Shown here piece after piece: positions 32,085-43,260 of a stretch of DNA of 64,000 nt. Both the position numbers and the translations under genes were made by a program. The stretch's first letter is position 1. Each line of letters opens with the position of its first letter. The stretch lies in assembly GCA_018399285.1 (NCBI GenBank), contig JAGYOW010000012.1, forward strand, positions 17,200 through 81,199, in the 5' to 3' direction. Under the pieces are notes generated by a model. The model ran no database searches. It worked only from the letters and a program-made list of their open reading frames with translations, and was not told where the DNA came from. Source of the stretch: Desulfotignum sp. (lineage in GTDB: Bacteria; Desulfobacterota; Desulfobacteria; Desulfobacterales; Desulfobacteraceae).

Positions 32085-32690
32085 ATCCTTCATTAATTTC
32101 AAAACCTCTCCTACAAGCCCGGGTCAAGGGGCGGATGTGGCTCGTCAAACAAAAAGGACCTGGGGATCCATTGCCAGTGCCTTGGCAATGGCGGCCCGCT
32201 GTTGCTGGCTGCCGGAAAGCTGGGCTGGAAAATAATGATACCGGTCAGCAATACTGACTTTTCCAAAAGCGCCATCCCTCTGTCCTTTGCCTCTTGCTTG
32301 TTTTTTTTCAGAACATGGACAGGAGCTTCAATAATATTTTCAAGCACAGTCATGTGGAGACCACAAGGAAAATGCTGGAAGACCATATAAGTTTGGTCCG
32401 GCATAAGGTCCACCTGTTTGCGGTCTGGTAGGACGAGCTTTCCTTCCGGTTTTTCTTTAACCCGATATGCTCATCTCCCTTACGATGATCTCTCTCCGGA
32501 AGTCGGCACCTCCAGAAGATTAATGCATCGAAGAAAGGTGCTTGCCGGACCCGGAAGACCCGATAAGGAAATTACGTCCCCTTTCCTTAGCTTCAAGGGT
32601 AATTCCTTTGAGTACTTCAAGGCTTCCAAAGCTCTTGTAAATATTTTCTGCCCTGACGGCAATTTTTTGACTCTCCCAATCCGCCCCTGT
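32085..32690 (-). pseudogene. Polar amino-acid ABC transporter ATPase remnant
   Basis: MVFQHFPCGLHMTVLENIIEAPVHVLKKNKQEAKDRGMALLEKS; LFDEPHP; frameshifted. Confidence 0.65.
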
Positions 32691-32699
32691 TTATGTCAA

Positions 32700-33494
32700 A
32701 AAGGCAAAACGATATAAATTATGCTCTTGCCGTATACATCAAAATCAAAATACTGATTGTTGATTTCTTTATATTTGCCGTTTGCCTGATTTCGTCGATA
32801 GCGTCGTTGAAAGTCTTGCAGCGCTTTGTCGCCTTCCCTGACGGCAATGCCGATACCTTTCCAAGATATTCCTCGTCAATGAAAGAGGGACCGAAGAACT
32901 GAAAGCCTTTTCCCGCTTCATATCGAGAAAACCGGTTTGAAGGATGACGAGTCGGCGCAAAACCATGTCAACCCTGCCGGATGCCAAGTCCATGTTAGCT
33001 TCATCCTGAGTTGCATATGCCTTGATATTTACGGAATCACCGAATTTGGTCTCGGCAAGATTGGCACCCACGACACCTCTTGAACCCCCGATGGTTTTAT
33101 TTTCGATTCCATTGATGAACAGATCCAAAATATTATCCTGGCTTGTCACGCACTGGACTGGTGTCTGATAGTATTTTTTGTAAAATCCACTTTCTTGTCT
33201 CGTTCTGCTGTACGGACATCGAAGCAATGATACAGTCATACTTTTGGCGATCAGCCCGGGAATAATACCATCCCAATCCTGGAGTGACAAATTCGTATTC
33301 CACACCGGCCGCTTCACACAGGCCCTGGCGATATCGATATCAAATCCGGCCAGATCCCTGTTTTTGTCAATGTAATTAAACGGAGTGGTAAGCACCTTCC
33401 GTGCCGATGCGTACCTTTTGATATCCCCGGCGTACAGACTCTGCAAAGAAAGTACGAACACAATCAAAACCGTTAACAGAATTGTTTTTTTCAT
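32700..33494 (-). pseudogene. Amino-acid ABC transporter substrate-binding protein, frameshifted C-terminus
   Basis: Signal peptide MKKTILLTVLIVFVLSLQSLYA; LAGFDIDIARA; QDNILDLFINGIENKTIG. Confidence 0.7.
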
Positions 33495-33801
33495 AACTCC
33501 ACCTCTTTTTAGGTTAAAAATCGTACAATGTCGATGTCTTCCTTTGAACAGGGGAGTCCTATATGACTTATCTATATCAATCCTTTGTTTAAATTCAATG
33601 GTAATATCACAAAACGAACATTTCTAATCATAAACTGTTCTGAAACACATCCGTGCTTGGGATTAGGTTTTAGATAGCAGATATAAATACCTGAGGTGCT
33701 TCACAAAAATTCAGGGAAATAGCTCCTTTGACCCGCCACTGTCTTTCTTGTACCCGGAATCAAATCAGATATAAGGGGTGGATTATTGATGCAAAGGACA
33801 G

Positions 33802-34531
33802 ATGAACATTATGACACGCGACCGGGTATTTGCGACAAAACGCAGACAGATCCAGCCTTTTTCCTTTAACCGGGAAGCAGCGGATGCGTTTGAGATATGC
33901 TGGTATTTGGTCCGTGCCGCTCTACAGGGAGAGCATCCGCCGTCAGGCGGAACCGGCCCGGCGGTTTTATCAGCCTTGGCACCCGGATCTATGATCTGGG
34001 CTGTTCCCACGGCAATTTCGGGGTCCGGCTCCAGGCGTTGTTCAGGCAAAACCCCGTTCATCTTGGTGGTGGATACTCCGGCCCATGCTGGAAAAATACA
34101 GAAACCGGCTGGAACCGCCGGAGCCGGGTCGAAGCATTCATCTGGTCTGTGGGGGTATGGAAGATATCCACATCATCAATGCGTCAGTGGTGGTGATCAA
34201 CCTGACGCTGCAGTTTCTGAATCCTTCCAAAAGAGAGGATCTGATCCAGCGGATATTTTCCGGGCTGGTGCCCGGCGGCATCCTGCCGCTCATGGAAAAA
34301 CCGTTCACTCCCGAACTGGCCATGCATCACCTGCAACTGGAAGTTTACCGGCAGTTCAAACGGGAAAACGGATATTCTGATCTGAGATCAGCCAGAAACG
34401 GGATGCCCTGGAAAAAGTGCTGATTCCCGATACCCTGACACTCATTTCAGCGCCTGCACCGGCCGGGTTCAGCCAGGTGGATGTGGCTCAAATGGTTTAA
34501 CTTCAGCGCCATCATGGCGGTGAAAGCATGA
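33802..34531 (+). pseudogene. cmoA: tRNA carboxy-S-adenosylmethionine synthase, frameshifted
   Basis: RIYDLGCSHGNFGVRLQALFRQNP; MEDIHIINASVVVINLTLQFLNPSKREDLIQRIFSGLVPGGIL; next to cmoB. Confidence 0.7.
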
Positions 34532-35495
34532 CCCCCTGTTATCCCCGTATCAGCAGGCAGAACTGGTCCCTCACATGGATGAAATCGCCGACTTGTTGAG
34601 GAGAAACAGGCGTTTCTGGCCGATCCAAAGGGCAAATTTTCGTAAATATCTGCACGTGGTGAATCAGCCGCCCGATCAGCTGCCGTCGGTGATTCATTTG
34701 GGATACCCGGTAGTGACTGCCGGAACATCAGGCGATCTTTCCGGAACGGATTCGCACTGCTGGAAACCCTGCTCAAACAGCCTCCCCTGGCGAAAGGGAC
34801 CGTTTAACCTGTTCGGATTCCTGTGGATGCGCGGAATGGCGGTCCGACATGAAATGGGACCGGGTGGCTCCCGCATCTGCCGGATATCACCGGCAAACGG
34901 GTTTTTGGATATCGGCGCCAGCAACGGGTATTATATGTTTCGCATAGCGGCCCGCAACCCCGGCCTGGTCCTGGGCCTGGAACCCCAGAGTGCATTTTTC
35001 TGCCAGTATCTGGCTGTCCAAAAGTATGTGAATCAGAAAAATGTGACCTGCCTGCCGGCCACCTATGAAGAGATGCCAAAGCTCATCAGCTGCTTTGATC
35101 TGGTGTGCTGCATGGGCATATTATACCACCGGCGGTCTCCTGTGGACATGCTCAAAGAGATCCACGACAGCCTGAAACCCTCCGGCACCCTGGTGCTGGA
35201 AAACCTGGTGATCCAGGGCCGCAGCCATTTGTGCCTGTTTCCGGAAGACCGATATGCCAAAATGCGCAACGTGTATTTTATTCCGGATCTGTCGGTCATG
35301 GAATCCTGGCTGTTACGGGCCGGATTCAAGGACATTCAGTGTGTGAATGTCACTCCCACCACCCTGGCAGAGCAGCGGAAAACCGACTGGATCCAGACCG
35401 AATCCCTGGCGGATTTTCTGGACCCCCAAGACCCGTCAAAAACCGTTGAAGGTTATCCGGCACCGGTGAGGGCCGTATTCATGGCCCGGGCCTGA
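34528..35495 (+). pseudogene. cmoB: tRNA U34 carboxymethyltransferase, frameshifted in N-terminal half
   Basis: PWRKGPFNLFG; LDIGASNGYYMFRIAA; GILYHRRSPVDMLKEIHDSL; DRYAKMRNVYFIPDLSVMESWLLRAGF; TESLADFLDPQDPSKTVEGYPAPVRAV. Confidence 0.8.
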
Positions 35496-35540
35496 CACCG
35501 CTTCTTTTCCTCAACCTGACATTTTTCCAGAATCCGGTAA

Positions 35541-36224
35541 TCACCGGTCCATTGCCTTCAGCCCCTTCCACAGGAGGTTCAGTTGATTGTCAAACGCGGT
35601 TGAGCAGCGGACCGGTGATTTGTCAAAAGACATCAAAGGAATGCCGTAAAACGTGCTGGCCAGGGACAGAAAAGCGGTCTTGATATCTGTGGTTTCCGGC
35701 AGTTCTTTCTTGTTCATGGCCGCCTGGAGATTATACAGAAAAAACTGACGGAAATTGCCTTCGGGAATGGACTCGATGCCCGGCAGTTCGGGAAACCGGA
35801 TCAATCTTTCAACCTCGGGGATCTGATCGGTCTTCCGGGTTCCCATTTCCGCAAATTTTTCCGCCTGCAGTGCCCGGACGGAAACAATCTCCATCCAAAG
35901 CTGTGGATGGGTTTCCACCTCTTGTCCCAGGGCCTTGAACATCTGATCAATGGCATGAATGCCTGAATACACGTCCGGGGAACAGGTGGCGGTCCACATG
36001 GCTTCGAGGTTCCACAAAAGGCCGTAAAAAACCAGAACATCGGTTTTCTGGGGAAAATACTGAAAAAACGTGCCCCTGGAGATCTGCACATCCTCACAGA
36101 TTTCTTCAATGGTGATATCGGCCAAAGGTTTGTGGTTCAACCGCTTGATCACGGCATCAAGGATGGATAGGCGGGTTACGGCTTTTTTCCTCTCTCTCAA
36201 GGGGTATTGTTTCAGATCAGTCAT
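35541..36224 (-). CDS. TetR-family transcriptional regulator
   Basis: TRLSILDAVIKRLNHKPLADITIEEICEDVQISRGTFFQYFPQKTDVLVFY. Confidence 0.88.
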   Translation of the reverse strand: MTDLKQYPLRERKKAVTRLSILDAVIKRLNHKPLADITIEEICEDVQISRGTFFQYFPQKTDVLVFYGLLWNLEAMWTATCSPDVYSGIHAIDQMFKALGQEVETHPQLWMEIVSVRALQAEKFAEMGTRKTDQIPEVERLIRFPELPGIESIPEGNFRQFFLYNLQAAMNKKELPETTDIKTAFLSLASTFYGIPLMSFDKSPVRCSTAFDNQLNLLWKGLKAMDR

Positions 36225-36236
36225 GCCTGTTCTATA

Positions 36237-37391
36237 TCATTTTAAAAATGATTCCACCAGTGCTATCCAGTAGGCGGCGCCCACAGACAGGTTCCGCTCA
36301 TCAAACCGATATTCCGGATGATGGACCATGGGGGTGTCGCCATTGCCGATCAAGCAGTAGCAGCCAGGTACCTGGGCACTGAAAAAAGCGAAATCCTCAC
36401 TGCCCATGTAAGTAGTGCCTTTTGTAGACACCTTGTCCGGCCCAACCAGGTTCAAGGCCACGTTTGCTGCAAACCGGGTCTGGGATGGGTCGTTTTCCAG
36501 GACTTCACCCGGGGATCCTTGATTTATCTCACAGCGGACATCAAAACTTGCTGCCTGACTCTGGATAATTGTTCTGACGCGTTTCAGTACCAACTCCCGG
36601 GTATCTTTGGTCAGACTTCGGATGCTCAACCTCAGAACCGCGGTCTGTGGAATGACATTGCCGGCATCTCCGGTCCGGAAGGCTCCCACGGTCACCACGG
36701 CTGATTCCAGAGGCGGTACGTTTCTGGCCACTACGGTCTGCAACGCCATGACAATAGATGCACCCGCCACCACCGGATCAATACTTTTTTCAGGCATGGA
36801 CCCGTGGCTGCCTTTGCCGGTCAGCGTTACTTCCCAGTTGTCCACCGCTGCCATCATGGGGCCTTCCCTGAAATGAAACGTGCCCTGGGGCAGGCCCGGC
36901 ATGTTGTGAAGCCCGAATACCGCATCCATGGGAAACTTTTCCAGCAGACCATCCCCGATCATGGCCGGAGCCCCGCTGATGGCTTCTTCGGCCGGCTGAA
37001 AAATCAGGCGAACCGTGCCGTTGAAGCGTTTTGTCTGGGACAGGAACCGGCCCGCTCCCAGCAGCATGGCCGTGTGGCCGTCATGACCGCATGCGTGCAT
37101 TTTGCCCGGGTTTTGACTTTTGTACTCGATGTCCGCTGTTTCATCAATGGGCAGGGCATCCATATCGGCCCGCAGCCCGATGACCGATTCACCGGTTCCA
37201 TGTGTTAAACTTGCGACAATACCGGTTTTGCCGATACCCGTAATCACCTCATATCCCCAGGAGGTCAGCAGAGACGCCACATATTCGGCGGTTTTGACCT
37301 CTTCAAATGCAGTTTCCGGATGCTGATGAATATGACGGCGCCACTCTTTCATCTGGTTCTGCCCTTTGGAAACATCAAACAATGTGTTCAT
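36237..37391 (-). CDS. M20-family amidohydrolase (N-acyl amino acid/hippurate hydrolase-like)
   Basis: WRRHIHQHPETAFEEVKTAEYVASLL; GLRADMDALPIDE; MHACGHDGHTAMLLGAGRFL; QPAEEAISGAPAMI. Confidence 0.92.
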   Translation of the reverse strand: MNTLFDVSKGQNQMKEWRRHIHQHPETAFEEVKTAEYVASLLTSWGYEVITGIGKTGIVASLTHGTGESVIGLRADMDALPIDETADIEYKSQNPGKMHACGHDGHTAMLLGAGRFLSQTKRFNGTVRLIFQPAEEAISGAPAMIGDGLLEKFPMDAVFGLHNMPGLPQGTFHFREGPMMAAVDNWEVTLTGKGSHGSMPEKSIDPVVAGASIVMALQTVVARNVPPLESAVVTVGAFRTGDAGNVIPQTAVLRLSIRSLTKDTRELVLKRVRTIIQSQAASFDVRCEINQGSPGEVLENDPSQTRFAANVALNLVGPDKVSTKGTTYMGSEDFAFFSAQVPGCYCLIGNGDTPMVHHPEYRFDERNLSVGAAYWIALVESFLK

Positions 37392-37406
37392 TGTGACCCC
37401 TTTCGT

Positions 37407-38120
37407 TTATTGGTTATGGTTTTTCCGGGAGGATCTTTGGGCCAGAACTACGGCAAAGACAATGGCAAATACCGCTGCCACGCCCACCTGACCGATATTC
37501 AACAACTTGCCCACAGCCGGGGCGATTTTTCCAATATACTCAATCAGCTGGACCACAACCAGACCGAGAATGATCGTTGCGATAATATGTCTGACCGTCA
37601 TTTTTGAACCAAAAGTGACGATCATGGCACCGATGATTCCGGGAACCGCGTAGGTGAACGCGCCAAGGATCCGGGGCGGCAGTATGTTGACCAGGGCGGT
37701 GCCCCCGACAATTACGATCAGAAGCACCGCCAGATTGGCCAGGTTGGAGGTGACCAGACCGAACACAGCCGCCATCTCCGCTTTTCTGGTTCCCGGTTCA
37801 GCCCCAATAGCACTTTGAACCGCGCCTACCACCGGCATGCGCATGTTGCCGATATTTCCCGATAAAAAAGACATGTAGGTGCCGATGGGTCCCAGTACCG
37901 GGAAATATGAAACAGGTTCGATAAAATAGATAATGCCGACAAATCCCAGCACAAAGAGCAGTCCTTCGATCAGAACCGTTGTGTTCACAGGATACCCGGC
38001 AATAAAGGTCAGATAGAACGGAATGGAAAAACTGGCGAAAAACGCGATGGCAATGGACAGTCTGCCCCAGAAATGAATTTTTTGCCTGAATTGAGTGTCA
38101 AATGTGTCAGATGGTTTCAT
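37407..38120 (-). CDS. Multi-TM membrane protein, putative transporter subunit
   Basis: 237 aa, several hydrophobic segments; GPIGTYMSFLSGNIGNMRMPVVGAVQSAIGAEPGTRKAEMAAVFGLVTSNLANLAVL. Confidence 0.75.
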   Translation of the reverse strand: MKPSDTFDTQFRQKIHFWGRLSIAIAFFASFSIPFYLTFIAGYPVNTTVLIEGLLFVLGFVGIIYFIEPVSYFPVLGPIGTYMSFLSGNIGNMRMPVVGAVQSAIGAEPGTRKAEMAAVFGLVTSNLANLAVLLIVIVGGTALVNILPPRILGAFTYAVPGIIGAMIVTFGSKMTVRHIIATIILGLVVVQLIEYIGKIAPAVGKLLNIGQVGVAAVFAIVFAVVLAQRSSRKNHNQ

Positions 38121-38133
38121 TTTATTGTCTCCT

Positions 38134-38853
38134 TTAATCGATCAGGGTGCCAATGATCATCGCTGCGATGACGGCGAATCCCATGGACCATTCACGCAGC
38201 CAGTTCAACCGTTGACTGGATGCGCCGATTTTGTTGACACCATACATGGTCACCGCACCGGCAATGAGTGCGGCAAGCACACCAAAACTCGGGGCCGGGG
38301 CTTTGATTTTTTTCATGCATTCGCCGTATCCCATGACGAAAAATACCATGAACGGGGCAATGGACCCCACCAGCCGGATCATTTCAGGATTGGAGGATTT
38401 CATCTTTTCCTGGGTGGCATCCAGCCCTTTGGTCAGAAAAAAGGTCGTAATCATCCAGCCAGACCCACCGATGGCCATGACCCACGAGGCTGTGGCCAGA
38501 AGGGAAAAGGTGAAATCCGGCGTTCCAACGGTGCCGCCGGACCCGGCAGAAGATGCCAGGCTTTCAAACGCGGCCGAGCCGATGACACCGATTCTGGATA
38601 GAGTGATGGGTCCACCTATCAGTCCGATCAGCACCACCGCCACCGTGAACACGGCGACCGCAGGTCCCACCGTGCTGATGACCCCCACTTTCATGGATGT
38701 CCTGATTTCCTCCGAAGTGATGACTTGGGTGTGTTTGACATAATCGCCGGCCATTTTGTAATAAAGCCAGGTCTGCCAGAGAACAATTGAGATGCTTGCC
38801 AGGGCAAGAATCCATAAAACGGGACTGTTTGCCACCTGCATGACTGCTTCCAT
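38134..38853 (-). CDS. DUF5058-like multi-TM membrane protein
   Basis: 239 aa; ALASISIVLWQTWLYYKMAGDYVKHT; ISTVGPAVAVFTVAVVLIGLIGGPITLSRIGVIGSAAFE. Confidence 0.75.
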   Translation of the reverse strand: MEAVMQVANSPVLWILALASISIVLWQTWLYYKMAGDYVKHTQVITSEEIRTSMKVGVISTVGPAVAVFTVAVVLIGLIGGPITLSRIGVIGSAAFESLASSAGSGGTVGTPDFTFSLLATASWVMAIGGSGWMITTFFLTKGLDATQEKMKSSNPEMIRLVGSIAPFMVFFVMGYGECMKKIKAPAPSFGVLAALIAGAVTMYGVNKIGASSQRLNWLREWSMGFAVIAAMIIGTLID

Positions 38854-39249
38854 TTTCGCCTCCTGTGAAAATTAGGGATTTTATAAAAAAATAAGTATCG
38901 AAGTATTTTTTTAATGTCAAGTAAAAAATTAAACTAAAGTATAAATTTTTTAAATTGACAATCCCGGCGGTATTTATGTATATATTCATATTTAGAATTT
39001 GATCCGGGACAAAATGATGGGATCGCCACGTTATGCCCTGGTTTTGATTAACGATTGATGACAAGGATGTGAAAATGGATGACGAAGGTGGTAGTTGTCA
39101 CTTATCGATATCTGTGATTTTCATAAGAAAACGACATTTTTATCATACCCCGCTGTCAATGACACGCACAGACGCCATGGCTGTCTGCAGAATCACCGAG
39201 TTCTGATTCCGCGCGCTTTTGCTTTCGCCGTGACCTTCTGGTTCGCCTG

Positions 39250-40670
39250 TCTTGATGGCGGACCGATCAAAAGGAGGCAGGGCTGTGAACGATACCCTCA
39301 AATTCGCCGGATAATCTGTTTGTGCCCGGTCAGGGCGACACGCCTGAATATATTGATGACAAGGTGCTCACACCCGTGCGAATCTGAACACCCGGCAGAC
39401 CTGGCTCCAGTTGTCCGACCTTGACCTGGATCAGCTGGTCAGCAATTTTTCTCACACATGTCACCGAATGTTGCGCCGATGCGCTCACGCACATGGATTA
39501 CGAGGATCAGCGGAGATCACAAAGAATTGTCCAATGATGTCCCGGCCCCTGGCCATCACAAGCAAGAATGTCATCCGATGACCGGGTGGACCTGCTGCAA
39601 TCCATGCCCGAAGAAAGCAGCGCAATTCTATTGCGTCTGCTGGCCACCACCGAGCGGAAGATAAGACGGCTGTCCTTATGAAGAAGACACGGCTGGGGCT
39701 TTGATGACCAGTGAATACGCCACCCGTCACCGGGTCTCACCGCCCTAGGCCATTGACAAGCTCCGGCTGGCTAATTCAACAAGGAAACCATTTACATTTT
39801 ATGTGATCGATTCTCGCGGCGCTCAAGGCTCTTGGTGTCGCTGCGGAACTGAGATCCTGGCCCGGCCCACGACCAAAATTGAAAAATCATGCGCCGTGAT
39901 CCCATCTTTCGCCCGGGGTCCATGATGACCAGGAAGAGGTGGCCCGCAGATGGCCAACACGATCTTCTGGCCATGCCTGTGGTCAACGGCAACGACTCCC
40001 TTGTGGGAATCATTACCTTTTGACGATGTCCATGACGTAATTGAAGAAGAAGCCACGATGACTTCCACCGCATGGGGTCCATCAGCTCAGGTACCGGAGC
40101 CGATGACCTGCGGACATCGGCCTGCGGACGCCACCCTGGCTGCTGATCCGGAAGCGGCTGCCCTGGCTGCTGGCCCGGTGTTCATGAATATTTTTCCGGG
40201 GCCGGGATTGCTTCCATTAGAAGACACCAATCTGCGCCACCGTGGCCCTGGTAGCTTCTGCCCCCTGCTCATCGGCAGCGGCGGTACTTTCCCGCCCAGT
40301 CCGCCACCCTGATGGCGGGCCCTGGCCATCGGCGATGTCATGATGAAAGACTGGTTCCGGCTGCTGGGCAAGGAAGTGGGGCATTGCCCCGGCCATTGGC
40401 GTGTGCATGGCGCTGGCCGTAAGCCGTTTATCGGGGTTTTCCCGGGGAGGGATGGATGTGGCCGTGATCGTGTCCATGGCCATGGTATGCGTGGTGCTGT
40501 TCGGCAGTCTTCTGGGCATGTCCCCGCCGTTTCTGCTCACCCGGTTCAAACTGACCCGGCCACGGCTTCCTTCCGCTCCTTTGGTGACGTCTGTGGTGAT
40601 ATCGGCGGGGTCATCTATTTCGGCATTGCCACCTGGTATTTAGGGCTTCACCACACCGCCATCTGACAGG
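39250..40670 (+). pseudogene. mgtE: MgtE-type magnesium transporter, heavily frameshifted
   Basis: DRVDLLQSMPEESSAILLRLL; FDDVHDVIEEEATMT; IGSGG; GGMDVAVIVSMAMVCVVLFGSLLGMSPPFLLTRFK; YFGIATWYLGL. Confidence 0.75.
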
Positions 40671-40744
40671 TAATAACAATGCGCTGATCAGCCGGCCAGG
40701 CCGGCGGCGGCATCAACGGAGGCTAAACTAAAAATCAGCAGCCG

Positions 40745-41700
40745 TTTTTAATCCATAGGCGGGTTGGGCGCTTCTTGCAGCCTCAGCACAGCTCCGCTTA
40801 TGACTTCGGTAGATAAAACCCCAAGTGCATCCAGGTTTGCATCCACCTCTCCTGTGGCCAGTACAAAGATGGTATCCCCGTCCACCGAAGTATGGACCGG
40901 GCTACGGCCTTGGTAACCATTGAGGTGCAACGGCAGCCAGCTTATTGGCCTGTTCTTGGTGAGCTTTGCATTGGTAAGAATACATCCGATGGTTGTATTG
41001 CCGCTAAAGACATCCCTTGCCGGGCAATCTCTTTGTACATAATTTCGGGTGTTTCTGCTTACAGGGCCGTTTTATCTTCTGTAAGTATGCCTGCGATGGG
41101 CCTGCCCGTATCATAATCAATGACATCACCCAGGGCATTCACGGCCACTATGGCCCCGCATTGTACGGTGTGTCGATTTCAAGGGCAAAGCAAAGTTAAG
41201 TCCGCTTTTCATCATGCGGTCCATTCCTAAAACTTACCCACTGTGGCCCCTGTACCTGCCCCGACATTTCCCTGGGCCACCTCTCTTGTTCCGGCAGCCT
41301 CACAGGCTTTGTACCCCATTTTTTATCTGGCCGGCATGTGGGGTCCCCCCACCACCAGGTCAAAAAAGGGACGCCCCGCACACCAAAGGCACAACCCCAC
41401 CCCCCACATCAAACCCCACGCCTTTTCTTCCAGAAATTGCATGGCCCCATCTCCGGCCGCAAGGCCATAGGCACTGCCTCCGCTGAGCATGACACAAGTT
41501 TCCCGAATCTGCTGGGCAATACTCAACGGCTTTAACAGTTCAGATTCCTGTTGGCAGGCCTGCTTCCTGACATCGGCTCCCGGCAAAGGCACTCCGCTCG
41601 CAAATAATGGCAGTGCACCTGGTTCCCCCGTCATGATTTTGTGCATGACCGATTTTAAATCCTTTGATCTCATTGATCTGAATCCCTTTTCTATACTCAT
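40745..41700 (-). pseudogene. P1/DmpA (S58) family peptidase, frameshifted
   Basis: SLFASGVPLPGADVR; CVMLSGGSAYGLAAGDGAMQFLEEKA; FDLVVGGPH; multiple frames. Confidence 0.65.
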
Positions 41701-41773
41701 ACCCCTATATGATTGACCCCGGGTGCTGGTATGCGCAAGGCAAACCTTACGCCGCCTTCAAGAACGCAACCCT

Positions 41774-42101
41774 TTATTTGACAAATCGATTCAGCAATAT
41801 ATCTTCAACATTCCGCCTTGAATCTATAATGGAGAAACAAAAATAGTTGCATCTGATATTCTGTAAATAATGCGCCAGGGAGGAAACAATTATTTCTCGA
41901 TAGATGTGTATACCCTTGATCTTTCAACTCCGGTACAATTCCACCTCGATCAGGCAGGGTGTAGAGGCTTGACGCTTTTTGGCTTAGTTTTTTTTAGCAT
42001 TTCTATCGCATTGTCTGGCTATCAACCGCTATATAATCAATTATTTGTTTCAAATCACTTTGCGCAATAGCGGCCCATTTAATATGATATTTTTGGCTCA
42101 T
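41774..42101 (-). pseudogene. ParE/RelE-superfamily toxin remnant
   Basis: MSQKYHIKWAAIAQSDLKQIIDYIAVDS... then frameshifts; tail DSRRNVEDILLNRFVK. Confidence 0.65.
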
Positions 42102-42378
42102 TTATCGCTTTCTTTTAGTGCGCTTTCGATTTCATCGAACACATCTTCTTGTGACGTTGTTCTCGTCCCTCCCTGATATCGGCTTCCCTGTTGAAATAAG
42201 TTTTAAAAGACCGATGGCATTACGCATATTTTCGTAACTCTCAGATCTTGAAGTACCGCCGAGGTTCACCATTTTGGGTTATTATAACAGGCCGATGCGT
42301 TTCATTAATTTGATTGAGTAAATCAGCCGCCCGTGATTTTAAATAAGTAACCGGCTTAATATCGTTTGTAATATTCAT
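42098..42378 (-). pseudogene. Phd/YefM-family antitoxin remnant
   Basis: MNITNDIKPVTYLKSRAADLLNQINETHRPVIITQNGEPR then frameshift; SYENMRNAIGLLKLIS; stop overlaps toxin start (ATGA). Confidence 0.7.
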
Positions 42379-42399
42379 AATTTTTCTTCCAGTCCAAAT

Positions 42400-42428
42400 A
42401 GTACCACATTCGGACCGAATGTGGTACT
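42400..42428. promoter_or_regulatory. Palindromic operator upstream of Phd/ParE
   Basis: agtaccacattcgg-a-ccgaatgtggtact: perfect 14-bp arms, 1-nt spacer, 21 bp upstream of antitoxin ATG. Confidence 0.75.
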
Positions 42429-42599
42429 TTATTTTGGTTTGTTGCAGAATGTTCTAATTTGCCGATTTATAAATACTGCTGGATCCGAGATGGCATCTCT
42501 CAGGTTGGTTTGATATCGGCAGTATCAGCAGACAACTCAATGGGATCAATGCCCGGATCTCGGTATTAACAGTATTCTTTTTCCTGCCTCGAACCTGGT

Positions 42600-43260
42600 T
42601 AATCAGGCAGACGCAAAAGGGTAATATCGCCGTAATATCCGGTGGTTTCACTTCCTGTATCATCGGTGTCGGTCATGATGCCGATACCGATGATCTCAGG
42701 CGGGTTTCGTCCAAAAGCTTTGCGTAGTCTTCTTTGGGATGTTTCGTTCTTCTGTAATCCAGCGCCCGGCTGGCTGAGTTACCGCTTGAGAAACAATCAT
42801 TTTTGCTTCTTTTGCATAGGGATTGGGAACGGATTGTTTCGCAACAGGCGCCCTGTTGGCCCATATATAATTCAAGGCGGTACCGCGCAAAGTTCTTTGC
42901 CGGAAAAAAAGCGAAGCACTTTTGTGCCTTGTCCGCTCCCCACCATCCGGCCTTGTCCGTATCAAAGGCAAATGCCACATAAATGCGTGCAGCATAATCA
43001 TCCTCTGTTTGGCGGTAACATCTCCGTTTTCCAGGACATGATCGATTTTCCAGCGCCATTTTATCACAGGATATTCTTCGGGGTTCACCCGCAACGGGTG
43101 GATCAGGCCTGAGGCGCTGTTTTGACTGTAAGCCCTGATGATGGTCCGGCCATTGTCTTGTATCAGGGCATAGCTGGTCTGGCGGTCAATATTTTTAAAC
43201 GTCGGGTTCCTTAGGTCCGGCAGGCTGTCGCCGGGTGCCAGTCGAAATCACCGATGACCA
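42600..43260 (-). pseudogene. DUF3047-like protein, frameshifted
   Basis: EEYPVIKWRWKIDHVLENGDVT; DDYAARIYVAFAFDTD; TALNYIWANRAPV; GRWITEERN; IMTDTDD. Confidence 0.65.
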
